A DNA stretch of 64,000 nucleotides, from the NCBI GenBank assembly GCA_903851365.1, contig CAINOB010000038.1, positions 1 through 64,000 on the forward strand, read 5' to 3'. The notes beneath the pieces are model-generated. The model saw only the letters and a program-made list of their open reading frames with translations. It searched no databases and was not told the origin of the DNA. This document shows, in pieces, positions 24,492-32,553 of the stretch (positions are counted from its first letter, which is position 1; the number at the start of each line of letters is the position of its first letter). The DNA is from an uncultured Bacteroidota bacterium (lineage in GTDB: Bacteria; Bacteroidota; Bacteroidia; Bacteroidales; UBA12481). A program made the translations under genes and the position numbers.

Positions 24492-26660
24492 TTATTTCTC
24501 CCTCCCTACTATAAGCCCCCGTCCATAACTCCCCAGAACCACATCACTGGTAGGCATTTGTATCTTGATATCATCAATCGCTACGGGGATCAGTCCCGGT
24601 GCCCTCATCCAGGTTTTTCCGGCATCCTTGCTGATTAATAGCCCATTGTGTATCCCGCAATAGAGCCAGTTAGTATTTATAGGATGTTCGGCAAAACCGC
24701 GTATCACAGCCTCGGTAGGCATATTTGAAGTAAGTGATTCCCAGGTCTGCCCAAAATCGGTACTCCGGAACAGATAGGGTTTCAGATCGTTGGCTTCATA
24801 ATACCTTGCACATGCTACATATACAGTTCCGACACCGGTAACTGAACATACCAGCCTCGTAAAAAACCGGTCGGAGGGCATGGGCAGTTTTTCTGAGAGA
24901 TTGATCCAGGTAAGGCCTCCATCCAGAGTCATCTGCAAATTTCCGTCATCAGTTCCCGCATAAATAACTCCCGGTTTTAAAGGTGATTCGGCTATTGCTG
25001 TTATTGAGGCATAGGGTTTCAGTACCGGCTTCATTCCCATGATGGTCTTGTCCTTCAGGGGTTCATTACGTGACAGGTCGGGACTGATTTCGCTCCAATT
25101 TTCACCCTTATTTTCCGATTTAAAAAGTTTATTACCTCCAATATATATTGCGTGTGGCGGATGTGTGGATAGGAGGTATGGGGTATTCCAGTTGAATCGC
25201 CATGGATTTTTTTTATCCGGATTTTGTGGCTGAACATAAAAACTTTTGTTGGTGCGAAATTCGTAGCGGCTGATTCCCCCGTATTGCGATTCACCGTATG
25301 CAATCGTTGAATCCACCGGATCGAGTCCCGCATAAAAGCCATCACCCCCGGATATATTGGATATCAAACTGTCAGGGGTTAAGCTTCCATCAGCAGTTCC
25401 GACAGGCCCGCCCCACACCCCGTTATCCTGCTTGCCTCCGAATATCCGGTAGGGCTTTCCCTGATCAACTGTGATGGCATAGTACTGGCCGATGAATAGA
25501 TTATTGTAGAACGACCATTTCTGCCCGCCATCCTGGGTTTGATAAAGACCCCCATCGTTTCCAAGCAACCTGTTTTGCTGGTCCTTGGGATCGATCCATA
25601 ATATGTGGTGGTCAACATGCACATTCCTTGCACTCATTGAATTAAATGTTTTACCACCATCTTTGGTTTCCTGAACCATCATTCCCATCACAAAAGCATT
25701 TTTCTCATCTGCCGGGTTCACATATATGCGTCCATACCAATAGGAGGTTGAGGGCTTTTGATTGATCAGTTCCCACGATTTCCCCTTATCGATCGATCGG
25801 TAAAATCCTCCTTTTTTCGATTCAATACAGGCATAAATCATATCGGGCGATGAAGGTGCAACAGCCAGTGCAATACGGCCCAGGGTATCATTGGAGAATC
25901 CCTGAGTGATTTTTTCCCAGTTTTCGCCTCCATCTTCCGACCGGTAAAGGCCACTCGACGGGCCTCTCTGGAGATGCGCCCAGGCATTGCGGTATTGCTG
26001 CCAGGCCGAAGCAAGCAATGTTTTTCCATCCGGATGAATGACGAGATCCGACATCCCGGTATAATCGTTGATATACAATATCTTTTTCCAGGTGAGCCCA
26101 CCATCCGTTGTCCGAAAAATTCCGCGCTCCTCATTGTTTCCCCATCGGGCACCAGTTGCTGCAACGTATACAATATCAGGATTCAATGGATTTATTTGAA
26201 TTTTAGCAATATGCCTCGATTCTTTAAGTCCCATGCATTTCCAGCTTTTCCCGCCATCGGTTGACTTATAAACCCCATCACCGATGGATGCTGAGGATTG
26301 TTCGCCCGAAGCTTCACCTGTACCTGCCCAGATAACGTTGGGATTGGATTCACAAATCGCCATATCGCCAATGGCCAATGACATGCCTGCCTGATCGAAA
26401 ACCGGTGTCCAGTTCTTTCCCCAGTCGGCCGATTTGAAAATTCCTCCCGTGGAGGCAGCCACAAAAATATTTCTGGGGTTATTTGAATCCACTTTGATAT
26501 CCGAAATCCGTCCACTGTTGACGCCAGGACCGATAAAGCGATAGGTTTGGGGGACTTGGGCAGTCAGAGGAAAAGACAGGAGACAAAGAGACAGAAGACA
26601 GAAGACAGAAGATGGAGAGATAAAAGACGAAAGACGAAGAGATCGGTGAGGAATTGACAT
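24492..26660 (-). CDS. Secreted BNR/VPS10-type beta-propeller protein
   Basis: About 722 residues from the ATG at 26660. A further upstream ATG at 26708 adds an improbable charged leader. A signal peptide ending near FPLTAQ is followed by many BNR/sortilin-like repeats of the form GGIFKSADWGKNWTPV, GVYKSTDGGKSWKCMG, GLYRSEDGGENWEKI and so on, forming a large beta-propeller. Such proteins are secreted glycan-binding or glycosidase-like propellers; no catalytic residues can be assigned. Part of the signal peptide (about residues 7-30) is encoded by a purine-rich heptamer array. The protein lies next to a Crp/Fnr gene but is not clearly linked to it. Confidence 0.82.
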   Translation of the reverse strand: MSIPHRSLRLSSFISPSSVFCLLSLCLLSFPLTAQVPQTYRFIGPGVNSGRISDIKVDSNNPRNIFVAASTGGIFKSADWGKNWTPVFDQAGMSLAIGDMAICESNPNVIWAGTGEASGEQSSASIGDGVYKSTDGGKSWKCMGLKESRHIAKIQINPLNPDIVYVAATGARWGNNEERGIFRTTDGGLTWKKILYINDYTGMSDLVIHPDGKTLLASAWQQYRNAWAHLQRGPSSGLYRSEDGGENWEKITQGFSNDTLGRIALAVAPSSPDMIYACIESKKGGFYRSIDKGKSWELINQKPSTSYWYGRIYVNPADEKNAFVMGMMVQETKDGGKTFNSMSARNVHVDHHILWIDPKDQQNRLLGNDGGLYQTQDGGQKWSFYNNLFIGQYYAITVDQGKPYRIFGGKQDNGVWGGPVGTADGSLTPDSLISNISGGDGFYAGLDPVDSTIAYGESQYGGISRYEFRTNKSFYVQPQNPDKKNPWRFNWNTPYLLSTHPPHAIYIGGNKLFKSENKGENWSEISPDLSRNEPLKDKTIMGMKPVLKPYASITAIAESPLKPGVIYAGTDDGNLQMTLDGGLTWINLSEKLPMPSDRFFTRLVCSVTGVGTVYVACARYYEANDLKPYLFRSTDFGQTWESLTSNMPTEAVIRGFAEHPINTNWLYCGIHNGLLISKDAGKTWMRAPGLIPVAIDDIKIQMPTSDVVLGSYGRGLIVGREK
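26575..26641 (-). repeat. Heptamer array coding for part of the BNR protein signal peptide
   Basis: Plus-strand units with a 7-base period include GAGACAA, AGAGACA, GAAGACA, GAAGACA, GAAGATG, GAGAGAT, AAAAGAC, GAAAGAC, GAAGAGA. In the gene's frame they encode the hydrophobic run SVFCLLSLCLLSF. Confidence 0.85.
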
Positions 26661-26726
26661 AGCGTTGATTTTATTGAGCCGAATGTAATTATTTCCCCTG
26701 ACAAACACCAGCCTGAAGTCAAGTGA

Positions 26727-27422
26727 TCACCCTCGTTTGCTGATCTCAGCTAACGACTTGTGTTGGATTACTTCTATATCCTTTTCACGTAGCGAGATCA
26801 ACCCCTCCTTTTCAAATGTTTTGAGAAGCTTAACCCCGCTTTCAGTTGAAATCCCAGCAAAATCAGCCAGATCCTTGCGCGAAAGGAGCTGGAAGATATC
26901 AGGAGCTTCGGATTTCAGGCTATCGATATAAAGTAAGGTTTCTGCCATGCGACCATTCATTTGCTTATACATGATGGTTCTCAGAGAATCAAACAAGTTT
27001 GTATTTTGCTCGCAATAGCGCTTTATAATGCTGAAGCCAAACAGTCCGTTTTGTTTTATAACACTGGCAATAGCATCTTTTTCAATCAGATATACCTGGC
27101 AATCCGTTAGAGCAACCGAGGAGTAATTAAAGGTGTTTTTCGTAAAAACAGCTGAAAGTCCAACAAATTCTCCAGGTCTGATAATCCGAAGATTGTAATT
27201 CTTTACTCCATCTCCCTCCAGATACTGGGTTGCCAGGCCTTTGATCAGGAACAATACATAGGAAGCAAAAGCTCCCTGTTTGGTCAATAGATCGTTCTTT
27301 CGAAAAAGCACCTGCGTTTTACTGGCTCTCACCAATTCCGCCTCTTCACCAGACAACATCTGAAAGCAGGGCGCATCGATATCGCAAATAAATTCATGAT
27401 CAGTTTCGAGAATGGTTTTCAT
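26727..27422 (-). CDS. Crp/Fnr-family regulator (copy 1)
   Basis: A 231-residue cNMP-binding-fold regulator with C-terminal helix-turn-helix (LSRKDLADFAGISTESGVKLLKTFEKEGLI). The cAMP-contact residues of CRP are not conserved, as in other Fnr-type proteins. Cysteines at 13, 19 and 108 could form part of a redox or Fe-S site, but the spacing is less Fnr-like than in the other two Crp proteins of this window. It is divergent from the DUF2892 gene. Confidence 0.88.
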   Translation of the reverse strand: MKTILETDHEFICDIDAPCFQMLSGEEAELVRASKTQVLFRKNDLLTKQGAFASYVLFLIKGLATQYLEGDGVKNYNLRIIRPGEFVGLSAVFTKNTFNYSSVALTDCQVYLIEKDAIASVIKQNGLFGFSIIKRYCEQNTNLFDSLRTIMYKQMNGRMAETLLYIDSLKSEAPDIFQLLSRKDLADFAGISTESGVKLLKTFEKEGLISLREKDIEVIQHKSLAEISKRG

Positions 27423-27541
27423 CCCTCAATGACAGATTAAAAAATTAAAGTTAACCGAAATCAATAAATAAGTTGTCCGGAATCAAGACTTATACTGTCA
27501 TGCTGGAAGCCCAATTCCTTTACCGATCCGATATCCCGGGG

Positions 27542-27549
27542 TAATTTTG
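27542..27549 (+). promoter_or_regulatory. TAATTTTG -7 element of the DUF2892 gene
   Basis: An exact TAnnTTTG match 17 bases before the ATG at 27567; no TTTG element at the expected distance. Confidence 0.5.
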
Positions 27550-27566
27550 CTTGGTTTTAAAAAAAA

Positions 27567-27770
27567 ATGAAAAAAAACATGGGAACGATTGACAAAGTAA
27601 TCAGGATACTGGTTGCTGTCGTAATGGTAGTACTATTTTTCACTCACGTGATTACCGGTACCCTTGCTGTAATTCTTTTAATCCTTTCAGGAGTATTTGT
27701 GTTGACAAGCTTAATAAGTTTCTGTCCGCTCTATCTGCCTTTTGGGTTGAATACCAAAAAGAAAGTTTAA
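27567..27770 (+). CDS. DUF2892 small membrane protein
   Basis: A 67-residue protein with two transmembrane helices and the family ending SLISFCPLYLPFGLNT. DUF2892 occurs free or fused to rhodanese (as in E. coli YgaP) and is usually tied to sulfur or redox genes. The start could also be the second Met (MGTIDKVIR), which is closer to the usual family start. It lies convergently to the NifX operon, separated by a strong terminator. Confidence 0.85.
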   Translation: MKKNMGTIDKVIRILVAVVMVVLFFTHVITGTLAVILLILSGVFVLTSLISFCPLYLPFGLNTKKKV

Positions 27771-27773
27771 GTA

Positions 27774-27804
27774 AAAGAGGCTGCCTTCATCAGGCAGCCT
27801 CTTT
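27774..27804. terminator. Bidirectional terminator between DUF2892 and the NifX operon
   Basis: A perfect 13-bp stem (AAAGAGGCTGCCT at 27774-27786 and its complement at 27792-27804) with a 5-base loop TCATC. The A-run on one side and T-run on the other let it terminate transcription from both sides. Confidence 0.92.
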
Positions 27805-27817
27805 AATTCTCTAAACA

Positions 27818-28198
27818 CTAGTTGTTACAAACGTGCCCCTCTTCACCATGACCTCCATGATGGTGGCAGGTTTCTCCGCTGTCGGTCAGTTTGCCGGAAA
27901 CGAAATCATTCACGGCATCAACCGCACTGCCGGAACAACCTCTGACCACATCAATTCCCCAGCTGTTCAGTACGTTAATAGCCCCGCCACCGATGCCGCC
28001 AGCCAGCATTAACGAAACTCCCTGTTCTGCCAATACCCCGGCGATATTTGATTTGCAACCGCAACCTTGTTCTGATTTTATAGTCTGTACCTCAACAATT
28101 TCGTTTGATTCAGAAATTGTATACACCCCATAGAATTCGCAATGGCCAAAATGATCATCAATCCGGTTTTCAGCCGTAATTGGAATTGCTATTTTCAT
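27818..28198 (-). CDS. NifX/NafY-type dinitrogenase iron-molybdenum cofactor domain protein
   Basis: A 126-residue protein of the NifX/NifB-C-terminal (Nitro_FeMo-Co) fold, a domain that binds metal-sulfur clusters. The DDHFGHCEFYGVY, GCGCKSNI and LAGGIGGGAINVL segments are typical. The C-terminal tail is loaded with ligands (C111, HHHGGHGEEGH, C124), suggesting metal binding. It is the last gene of an operon with a class V aminotransferase and a second NifX-like gene. No nitrogenase genes are present, so the cargo is probably another metal cluster. Confidence 0.9.
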   Translation of the reverse strand: MKIAIPITAENRIDDHFGHCEFYGVYTISESNEIVEVQTIKSEQGCGCKSNIAGVLAEQGVSLMLAGGIGGGAINVLNSWGIDVVRGCSGSAVDAVNDFVSGKLTDSGETCHHHGGHGEEGHVCNN

Positions 28199-28232
28199 CT
28201 TAGTTTAAATTATTGATTGTTAATTGTATAAT

Positions 28233-29741
28233 TCATCTGTTTAATTGAAACCAATTGGAAATGAATTCATTCCTGACTGGGAATGTACAGTGGTTAAATT
28301 CATTGGTCTGACTATCGTAGCAGTAATCTTTTTGCCAAACCTCAATTTTGTCGGCAATCTGCCAGATCGCTCCTGTTATGAACATCAATTCGTCATTGGT
28401 CATTGTCGGATGCAGCGAAAGCCTGACCCACCCAGGTTTCATGGATAGATCCCCTGAGTCTATTTTATCAGTAATCTCCTTGGATAGTTTGAAGTCGACC
28501 TTTAGCAGGTAATGACCGTAGGTGCCGGCACAGGAGCAACCTCCCCTGACCTGGATCCCGAACCGGTCATTCAGGAGCCTCGTGATCAGGTTATGATGGA
28601 TGTGATCAATGTAAAATGAGAAAACGCCAAGCCTTTCCTTTATCTGATCAGCCAGAATATGCAGATTATTAATTTTTGACAGTTCCCGAAAGGCTATATC
28701 CACAAGTTCATTTTCCCTTTGATGGATTTTTAGTGGATCCATATCCTCCTTCAATCTGATACAAAGTGCCGTTTTTATTCCTTGGAGGAATCCCGGTGTT
28801 CCGCCATCTTCCTTTACTTCAATATCGCTGAAATAGCTGTAACCTCCCCAGCGATTGGTCCACTTAACAGTGCCCCCTCCTGGTGAGTCCGGGGTATTGT
28901 TGTGATAAAGTTTTTTATTAAAGATAAGCACCCCGGCACTGCCCGGACCACCGAGAAATTTATGAGGTGAAAAAAATATGGCATCTAAATCCTGATTCTC
29001 ACCACCCGGATGCATATCTATATTGACATAGGGGGCCGAAGCAGCAAAATCAACAAAACAGTACCCACCATGCTCATGCATGATTTTGGCAAGTTCATAA
29101 TAGGGTGGGTAATACCCGGTAACGTTGGAGCATGCAGAAAATGAGCCAATCAGGAGAGGCCGGTGACTGTATTTCCTGATCTCCCTCCTTAAAGCATCGG
29201 GATTGACTGTCAGATCAGGATTCGGTTCCAGTACCACTACATCCGCGATGGTTTCGAACCATGAAGTGTGATTGGAGTGGTGTTCGGTATGGGTTAAAAA
29301 AACAACCGGACGGATCTCATTATGTTCACTTTTGCACTTGTAAAGTTCCCCCTTTGCATAGGAACAATAATTCTTTGCCTGCTCAGGGATCTTTAGACCC
29401 AGGATTCGTTGAAGCTTTGCAAGCGCAGAAGTCATGCCGGTTCCTGTAAAAATCAACACATCATTTTCGCCGGCATTTACATGTTGCTTTACAATTTTCT
29501 GGGCGTAATGATAGGCCTCAGTCATTGCTCTTCCGGTTGCGGAAGATTCAGAATGAGTATTGCCGACCATGGGCCCGATATCTTCCGATATTCGGTATTC
29601 GATCGGCTTATATAATCTTCCACTGGCTATCCAGTCGGCATAGATCAGTTTTTTCTTTCCGTAAGGGGTAAGGATTTCCGCATCAACACCTACAATATTC
29701 CTGCGATATGAATCGAAATGCTTTTCAAGAGTGGTCATCAA
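28233..29741 (-). CDS. Class V aminotransferase (cysteine desulfurase/selenocysteine lyase-like)
   Basis: A 502-residue PLP enzyme. The PLP lysine is K261 in FFSPHKFLGGPG, preceded by D231 (CFVDFAASAPY). A C402/C404 pair (VRGGCSCAGTYGH) sits where cysteine desulfurases carry the catalytic Cys loop. It could therefore mobilise sulfur or selenium for the NifX-like partners (inference). Family members of about 500 residues are annotated only as aminotransferase class V; true desulfurases are near 400. The gene lies between two NifX-like genes, 8 bases after one and 34 bases before the other. Confidence 0.85.
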   Translation of the reverse strand: MMTTLEKHFDSYRRNIVGVDAEILTPYGKKKLIYADWIASGRLYKPIEYRISEDIGPMVGNTHSESSATGRAMTEAYHYAQKIVKQHVNAGENDVLIFTGTGMTSALAKLQRILGLKIPEQAKNYCSYAKGELYKCKSEHNEIRPVVFLTHTEHHSNHTSWFETIADVVVLEPNPDLTVNPDALRREIRKYSHRPLLIGSFSACSNVTGYYPPYYELAKIMHEHGGYCFVDFAASAPYVNIDMHPGGENQDLDAIFFSPHKFLGGPGSAGVLIFNKKLYHNNTPDSPGGGTVKWTNRWGGYSYFSDIEVKEDGGTPGFLQGIKTALCIRLKEDMDPLKIHQRENELVDIAFRELSKINNLHILADQIKERLGVFSFYIDHIHHNLITRLLNDRFGIQVRGGCSCAGTYGHYLLKVDFKLSKEITDKIDSGDLSMKPGWVRLSLHPTMTNDELMFITGAIWQIADKIEVWQKDYCYDSQTNEFNHCTFPVRNEFISNWFQLNR

Positions 29742-29749
29742 TAGTTAAA

Positions 29750-30094
29750 TTATGGGCAGCAACAATAATTGCTTTCCATAGTTGCCAGGTTCTTCAGATA
29801 AAACATTACAGCATTGATGATATTAGTCTCCCGGGTGTGTACCACTTCATATTCCAACCTCAATAAATCTCTTTCAGTTTCTGGAAGAATTTCTCTGGTT
29901 ATCAAGGTTTGATGGTATAGTGGATCACGGTCGTTGTTTCCCAGCGCTAGCAGGCTGTTGTGATTGCTCCCAACAGGCTCTACTGTATCTTCCAATACCA
30001 CCCCGTTGACCACTTTCAAAAATCGGTAAGATGAAGTGCTCTCAAAATCAGGAGAAATGGACAGGCCATCGTTCGTTGGAATTATTATTTTCAT
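29750..30094 (-). CDS. Diverged NifX-like protein with a Cys-Cys-Cys-Pro tail
   Basis: A 114-residue protein that begins like the NifX family (MKIIIPTNDGLSISPDF) but has lost the HFG-type motif and ends in SNYCCCP (C111, C112, C113). The middle (LITREILPETERDLLRLEYEVVHT) resembles the domain only loosely. It is the first gene of the operon ahead of the aminotransferase and the second NifX-like protein. Function unknown; the cysteine tail could bind a metal or accept sulfur from the aminotransferase. Confidence 0.7.
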   Translation of the reverse strand: MKIIIPTNDGLSISPDFESTSSYRFLKVVNGVVLEDTVEPVGSNHNSLLALGNNDRDPLYHQTLITREILPETERDLLRLEYEVVHTRETNIINAVMFYLKNLATMESNYCCCP

Positions 30095-30123
30095 ATAATT
30101 ATCAGATAATCAGATATATTAGA

Positions 30124-30131
30124 CAAAGGTA
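30124..30131 (-). promoter_or_regulatory. TACCTTTG -7 element of the NifX-aminotransferase operon
   Basis: An exact TAnnTTTG match on the minus strand, 29 bases before the operon's first ATG; start near 30118. No clear TTTG follows, so the promoter may need an activator. The palindrome at 30185-30202 is centred about 75 bases upstream of that start. Confidence 0.55.
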
Positions 30132-30183
30132 GCTATCGTAATCTATTCTCTTCTCTTAACAGATGTGATATTTGACCTAATTA

Positions 30184-30216
30184 TTTGTGATAAATATCAC
30201 AAAATATATAATTTTG
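30184..30216 (+). promoter_or_regulatory. Promoter of the second Crp/Fnr gene: TTTG-N21-TAATTTTG
   Basis: TTTG at 30184-30187 and TAATTTTG at 30209-30216 have the exact Bacteroidota spacing. The -33 TTTG is part of the palindrome at 30185-30202, so binding there should block the promoter. Confidence 0.7.
30185..30202. promoter_or_regulatory. Perfect HcpR/CRP-type palindrome TTGTGATA-AA-TATCACAA
   Basis: Eight-base arms around a two-base centre contain TGTGA-N6-TCACA, the classic CRP core, and match the TTGTGA-N6-TCACAA signal known for HcpR, a Crp/Fnr regulator of the nitrosative-stress gene hcp. It lies between the divergent NifX operon and a Crp/Fnr gene, the natural place for autoregulation and shared control. 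Confidence 0.75.
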
Positions 30217-30234
30217 AAATTAAATAGTGGATAA

Positions 30235-30936
30235 ATGCATTCATTAGAGGATGTTAGCAATATCAACTGTCAGGACTGTTCGGATAAGTCCTGTGCTACC
30301 GCTGTCCTGGATAAAAGCGAGATGGACACTATATTCAAGAACCGTTTCATCAATAAAATCAAAAAAGGAACAAATATCCTTAATGAAGGTTCGCCAACAT
30401 CTCATATCATTTACCTCCGATCAGGACTAATCAAAGAATACATGCGAAGGCCGGACCAACAGGAGCAGATCATTCAGATCATCCTGCCTCACTCTTATCT
30501 CGGGCTGACTTCTATATTTGGTGACAAAGTGAATCACTATTCCTATAGTGCCCTTACCGATCTCCGGGTATGTTATATCGAGATTGATGTATTTACCGGG
30601 CTTATTAAAAACAACGGTAATTTCGCGTATGAGATTCTGACGTCGGTGGGAAGAGACAGCCTTCGTAGTTTCCATCGGTTTGTCAATCAAAGTAATAAGA
30701 AAGTTTATGGGCGGGTTGCTGATATCCTGATCTACTTTTCGAAGGTGATTTTTGCCAACGATCGTTTTCAGATTCCATTAACCAGATGCGAGATAGCGGA
30801 TATGGTTGGTACTTCAAGGGAAAGTACGGGCAGGGTACTGGCGAAATTTAAGGGAGAGGGAATCATCGAAATACATGGGAAGAATATCCAGGTAAAAGAT
30901 ATGCTTAAGTTAGAGCAGATCAGTAAGTACGGTTGA
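30235..30936 (+). CDS. Crp/Fnr-family regulator (copy 2), HcpR-like
   Basis: A 233-residue regulator with N-terminal cysteines C12, C15, C20 and a fourth at C113, close to the four Fe-S ligands of E. coli Fnr (20, 23, 29, 122). The DNA-binding helix-turn-helix is near the C-terminus (LTRCEIADMVGTSRESTGRVLAKFKGEGII). A palindrome of the HcpR type sits in its own promoter, so it is probably an autoregulated oxygen or NO sensor controlling the divergent NifX operon (inference). Confidence 0.88.
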   Translation: MHSLEDVSNINCQDCSDKSCATAVLDKSEMDTIFKNRFINKIKKGTNILNEGSPTSHIIYLRSGLIKEYMRRPDQQEQIIQIILPHSYLGLTSIFGDKVNHYSYSALTDLRVCYIEIDVFTGLIKNNGNFAYEILTSVGRDSLRSFHRFVNQSNKKVYGRVADILIYFSKVIFANDRFQIPLTRCEIADMVGTSRESTGRVLAKFKGEGIIEIHGKNIQVKDMLKLEQISKYG

Positions 30937-31020
30937 TTATTATTGCCTTGCCAAAGTCTGCTGAAGGAAGTTTCAATAGCGATAAATTCCAAAACTTCTT
31001 TTTTGATGAAGGAACCTTAA

Positions 31021-31051
31021 TTTGGTTGTATCTGAGTTTTGAATAACTTTC
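31021..31051 (+). promoter_or_regulatory. Promoter of the fucosidase gene: TTTG-N19-TAACTTTC
   Basis: TTTG at 31021-31024 and TAACTTTC at 31044-31051 (7 of 8 positions) match the Bacteroidota promoter with N19 spacing. The gene starts at 31073. Confidence 0.5.
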
Positions 31052-31072
31052 CGGCACCTAAACATACCGGCA

Positions 31073-32545
31073 ATGGTGCGACATATATTTCTCTTTTCCC
31101 GGGCGGCTGCAATCGGCCTGCTGTTTATGATTTTTTCACAGGCATTGCAGAGCCAAACACGCTTTGAGCCCAACTGGCAATCCATCGATAGCCGACCAAC
31201 TCCCCAGTGGTTCTCGGATGCAAAATTCGGCATTTTCGTATGCTGGGGACTCTATTCCGTTCCTGCCTGGAGTCCGAAAGGCCAGTATTCTGAATGGTAT
31301 ATGTACTGGATGAAACAGAAGGCTTTCGAGGGAAAGGTGTACGATTTTCATCTGAATAAATATGGACCCGGGTTCGAGTTTAAAGACTTTGCTCCCCTTT
31401 TTAAGGCTGAGCTGTGGAATCCCGACGATTGGGCGGATCTTTTTCAGCGTGCCGGCGCTAAATATATCGTCTTTACCACCAAACATCACTCTGGATATAC
31501 GTTGTGGCCGAGTGCAGAGGCTGAGCAAACCTGGGGCGAAAATTACAACCCGGTCAAGGTGGGCCCGAAACGCGACCTGGTTGGAGATTTGACTACTGCA
31601 GTCAAGAAAAAAGGACTGAAAATGGGGCTTTACTATTCTCTTTTTGAGTGGTATCACCCATGGTATTTGAATGATTTCCATGATTTTGTGTCTAAGCATT
31701 TTCATCCGCAGTTCAAAGATCTGGTAACAAGATATGAGCCCGATATTTTATGGGCCGATGGTGAATGGGAGCAAACTTCCGAAGCCTGGCGAACTCCGGA
31801 ATTGCTGGCCTGGCTGTTTAATGAAAGCAAGAATAAGGAGGTGGTGATTAACGATCGCTGGGGCAATGATTCAAGGCATAAGCATGGCGGATTTTATACC
31901 ACTGAATATGGTTCAGGCATGGATGACGACAAACACCCATGGGAAGAAAACCGCGGCATGGGTTATTCGTATGGATACAACAGGGCCGAAAACCTCGAAG
32001 ATTACCGGAGTTCACAGGAACTTATTTTGATGCTAGCGGATATCGTATCACGCGGTGGTAATTTATGCCTCGATATTGGTCCGGCAGCCGACGGGCAGAT
32101 CCCGGTGATCATGCAGGAAAGGCTGGTCCAGATTGGAAACTGGCTCAAGGTTAACGGGGATGCAATCTATGGAACCCGGATGTGTTCGACCCCTGTGCAA
32201 TGGTCGGCAGGACAAAAGCCGGAGATCAAGCGAGGTGAATTTATGGTGCCTTATAATATTCTCAAGGAAACTGTCCGGCCCGATTCCGGTCAGGCGGTCA
32301 AGGAAATATTCTTCACTAAAAAAGGAAATTCTATTTATGCCATAGTTCCCAAATGGCCCGGCAAGAATCTTATAATCAACGATCTCGCCGTCACCCGTCA
32401 CCCGTCACTCGTCACTTTCTTGCAAACTGGCCAAAAGCTCAAATTTCACTATCAAGGTGGGGAATTAAGCATAGAAATGCCTTCCTTCGATCCCAACGGG
32501 AACTGGGCCACAGAAGCGTTTGCATTTAAAATTGAAAATAACTAG
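31073..32545 (+). CDS. GH29 alpha-L-fucosidase
   Basis: A 490-residue secreted fucosidase: signal peptide to about residue 27, then the GH29 barrel with WFSDAKFGIFVCWGLYSVPAW, TTKHHSGY (residues 136-142) and the nucleophile Asp229 in PDILWADGEWE, followed by a beta-sandwich domain. It hydrolyses terminal alpha-L-fucose in the periplasm or at the surface. A heptamer array is embedded in the coding region near the C-terminal domain (residues about 440-450). Eight bases later comes an MFS carrier gene, presumably for the released sugar or a related compound. Confidence 0.93.
   Translation: MVRHIFLFSRAAAIGLLFMIFSQALQSQTRFEPNWQSIDSRPTPQWFSDAKFGIFVCWGLYSVPAWSPKGQYSEWYMYWMKQKAFEGKVYDFHLNKYGPGFEFKDFAPLFKAELWNPDDWADLFQRAGAKYIVFTTKHHSGYTLWPSAEAEQTWGENYNPVKVGPKRDLVGDLTTAVKKKGLKMGLYYSLFEWYHPWYLNDFHDFVSKHFHPQFKDLVTRYEPDILWADGEWEQTSEAWRTPELLAWLFNESKNKEVVINDRWGNDSRHKHGGFYTTEYGSGMDDDKHPWEENRGMGYSYGYNRAENLEDYRSSQELILMLADIVSRGGNLCLDIGPAADGQIPVIMQERLVQIGNWLKVNGDAIYGTRMCSTPVQWSAGQKPEIKRGEFMVPYNILKETVRPDSGQAVKEIFFTKKGNSIYAIVPKWPGKNLIINDLAVTRHPSLVTFLQTGQKLKFHYQGGELSIEMPSFDPNGNWATEAFAFKIENN
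32390..32417 (+). repeat. GTCACCC heptamer array inside the fucosidase gene
   Basis: GTCACCC, GTCACCC, GTCACTC and GTCACTT encode part of VTRHPSLVT. The same units are found at 39905-39953 and 45510-45537. Confidence 0.9.
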
Positions 32546-32553
32546 TCGAAGTT

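Noticed and set aside
27818-30094. Nitrogen-fixation genes
   Set aside because: NifX-like domains occur in many non-fixing bacteria; there are no nifH, nifD, nifK, nifE, nifN or nifB genes in the window.
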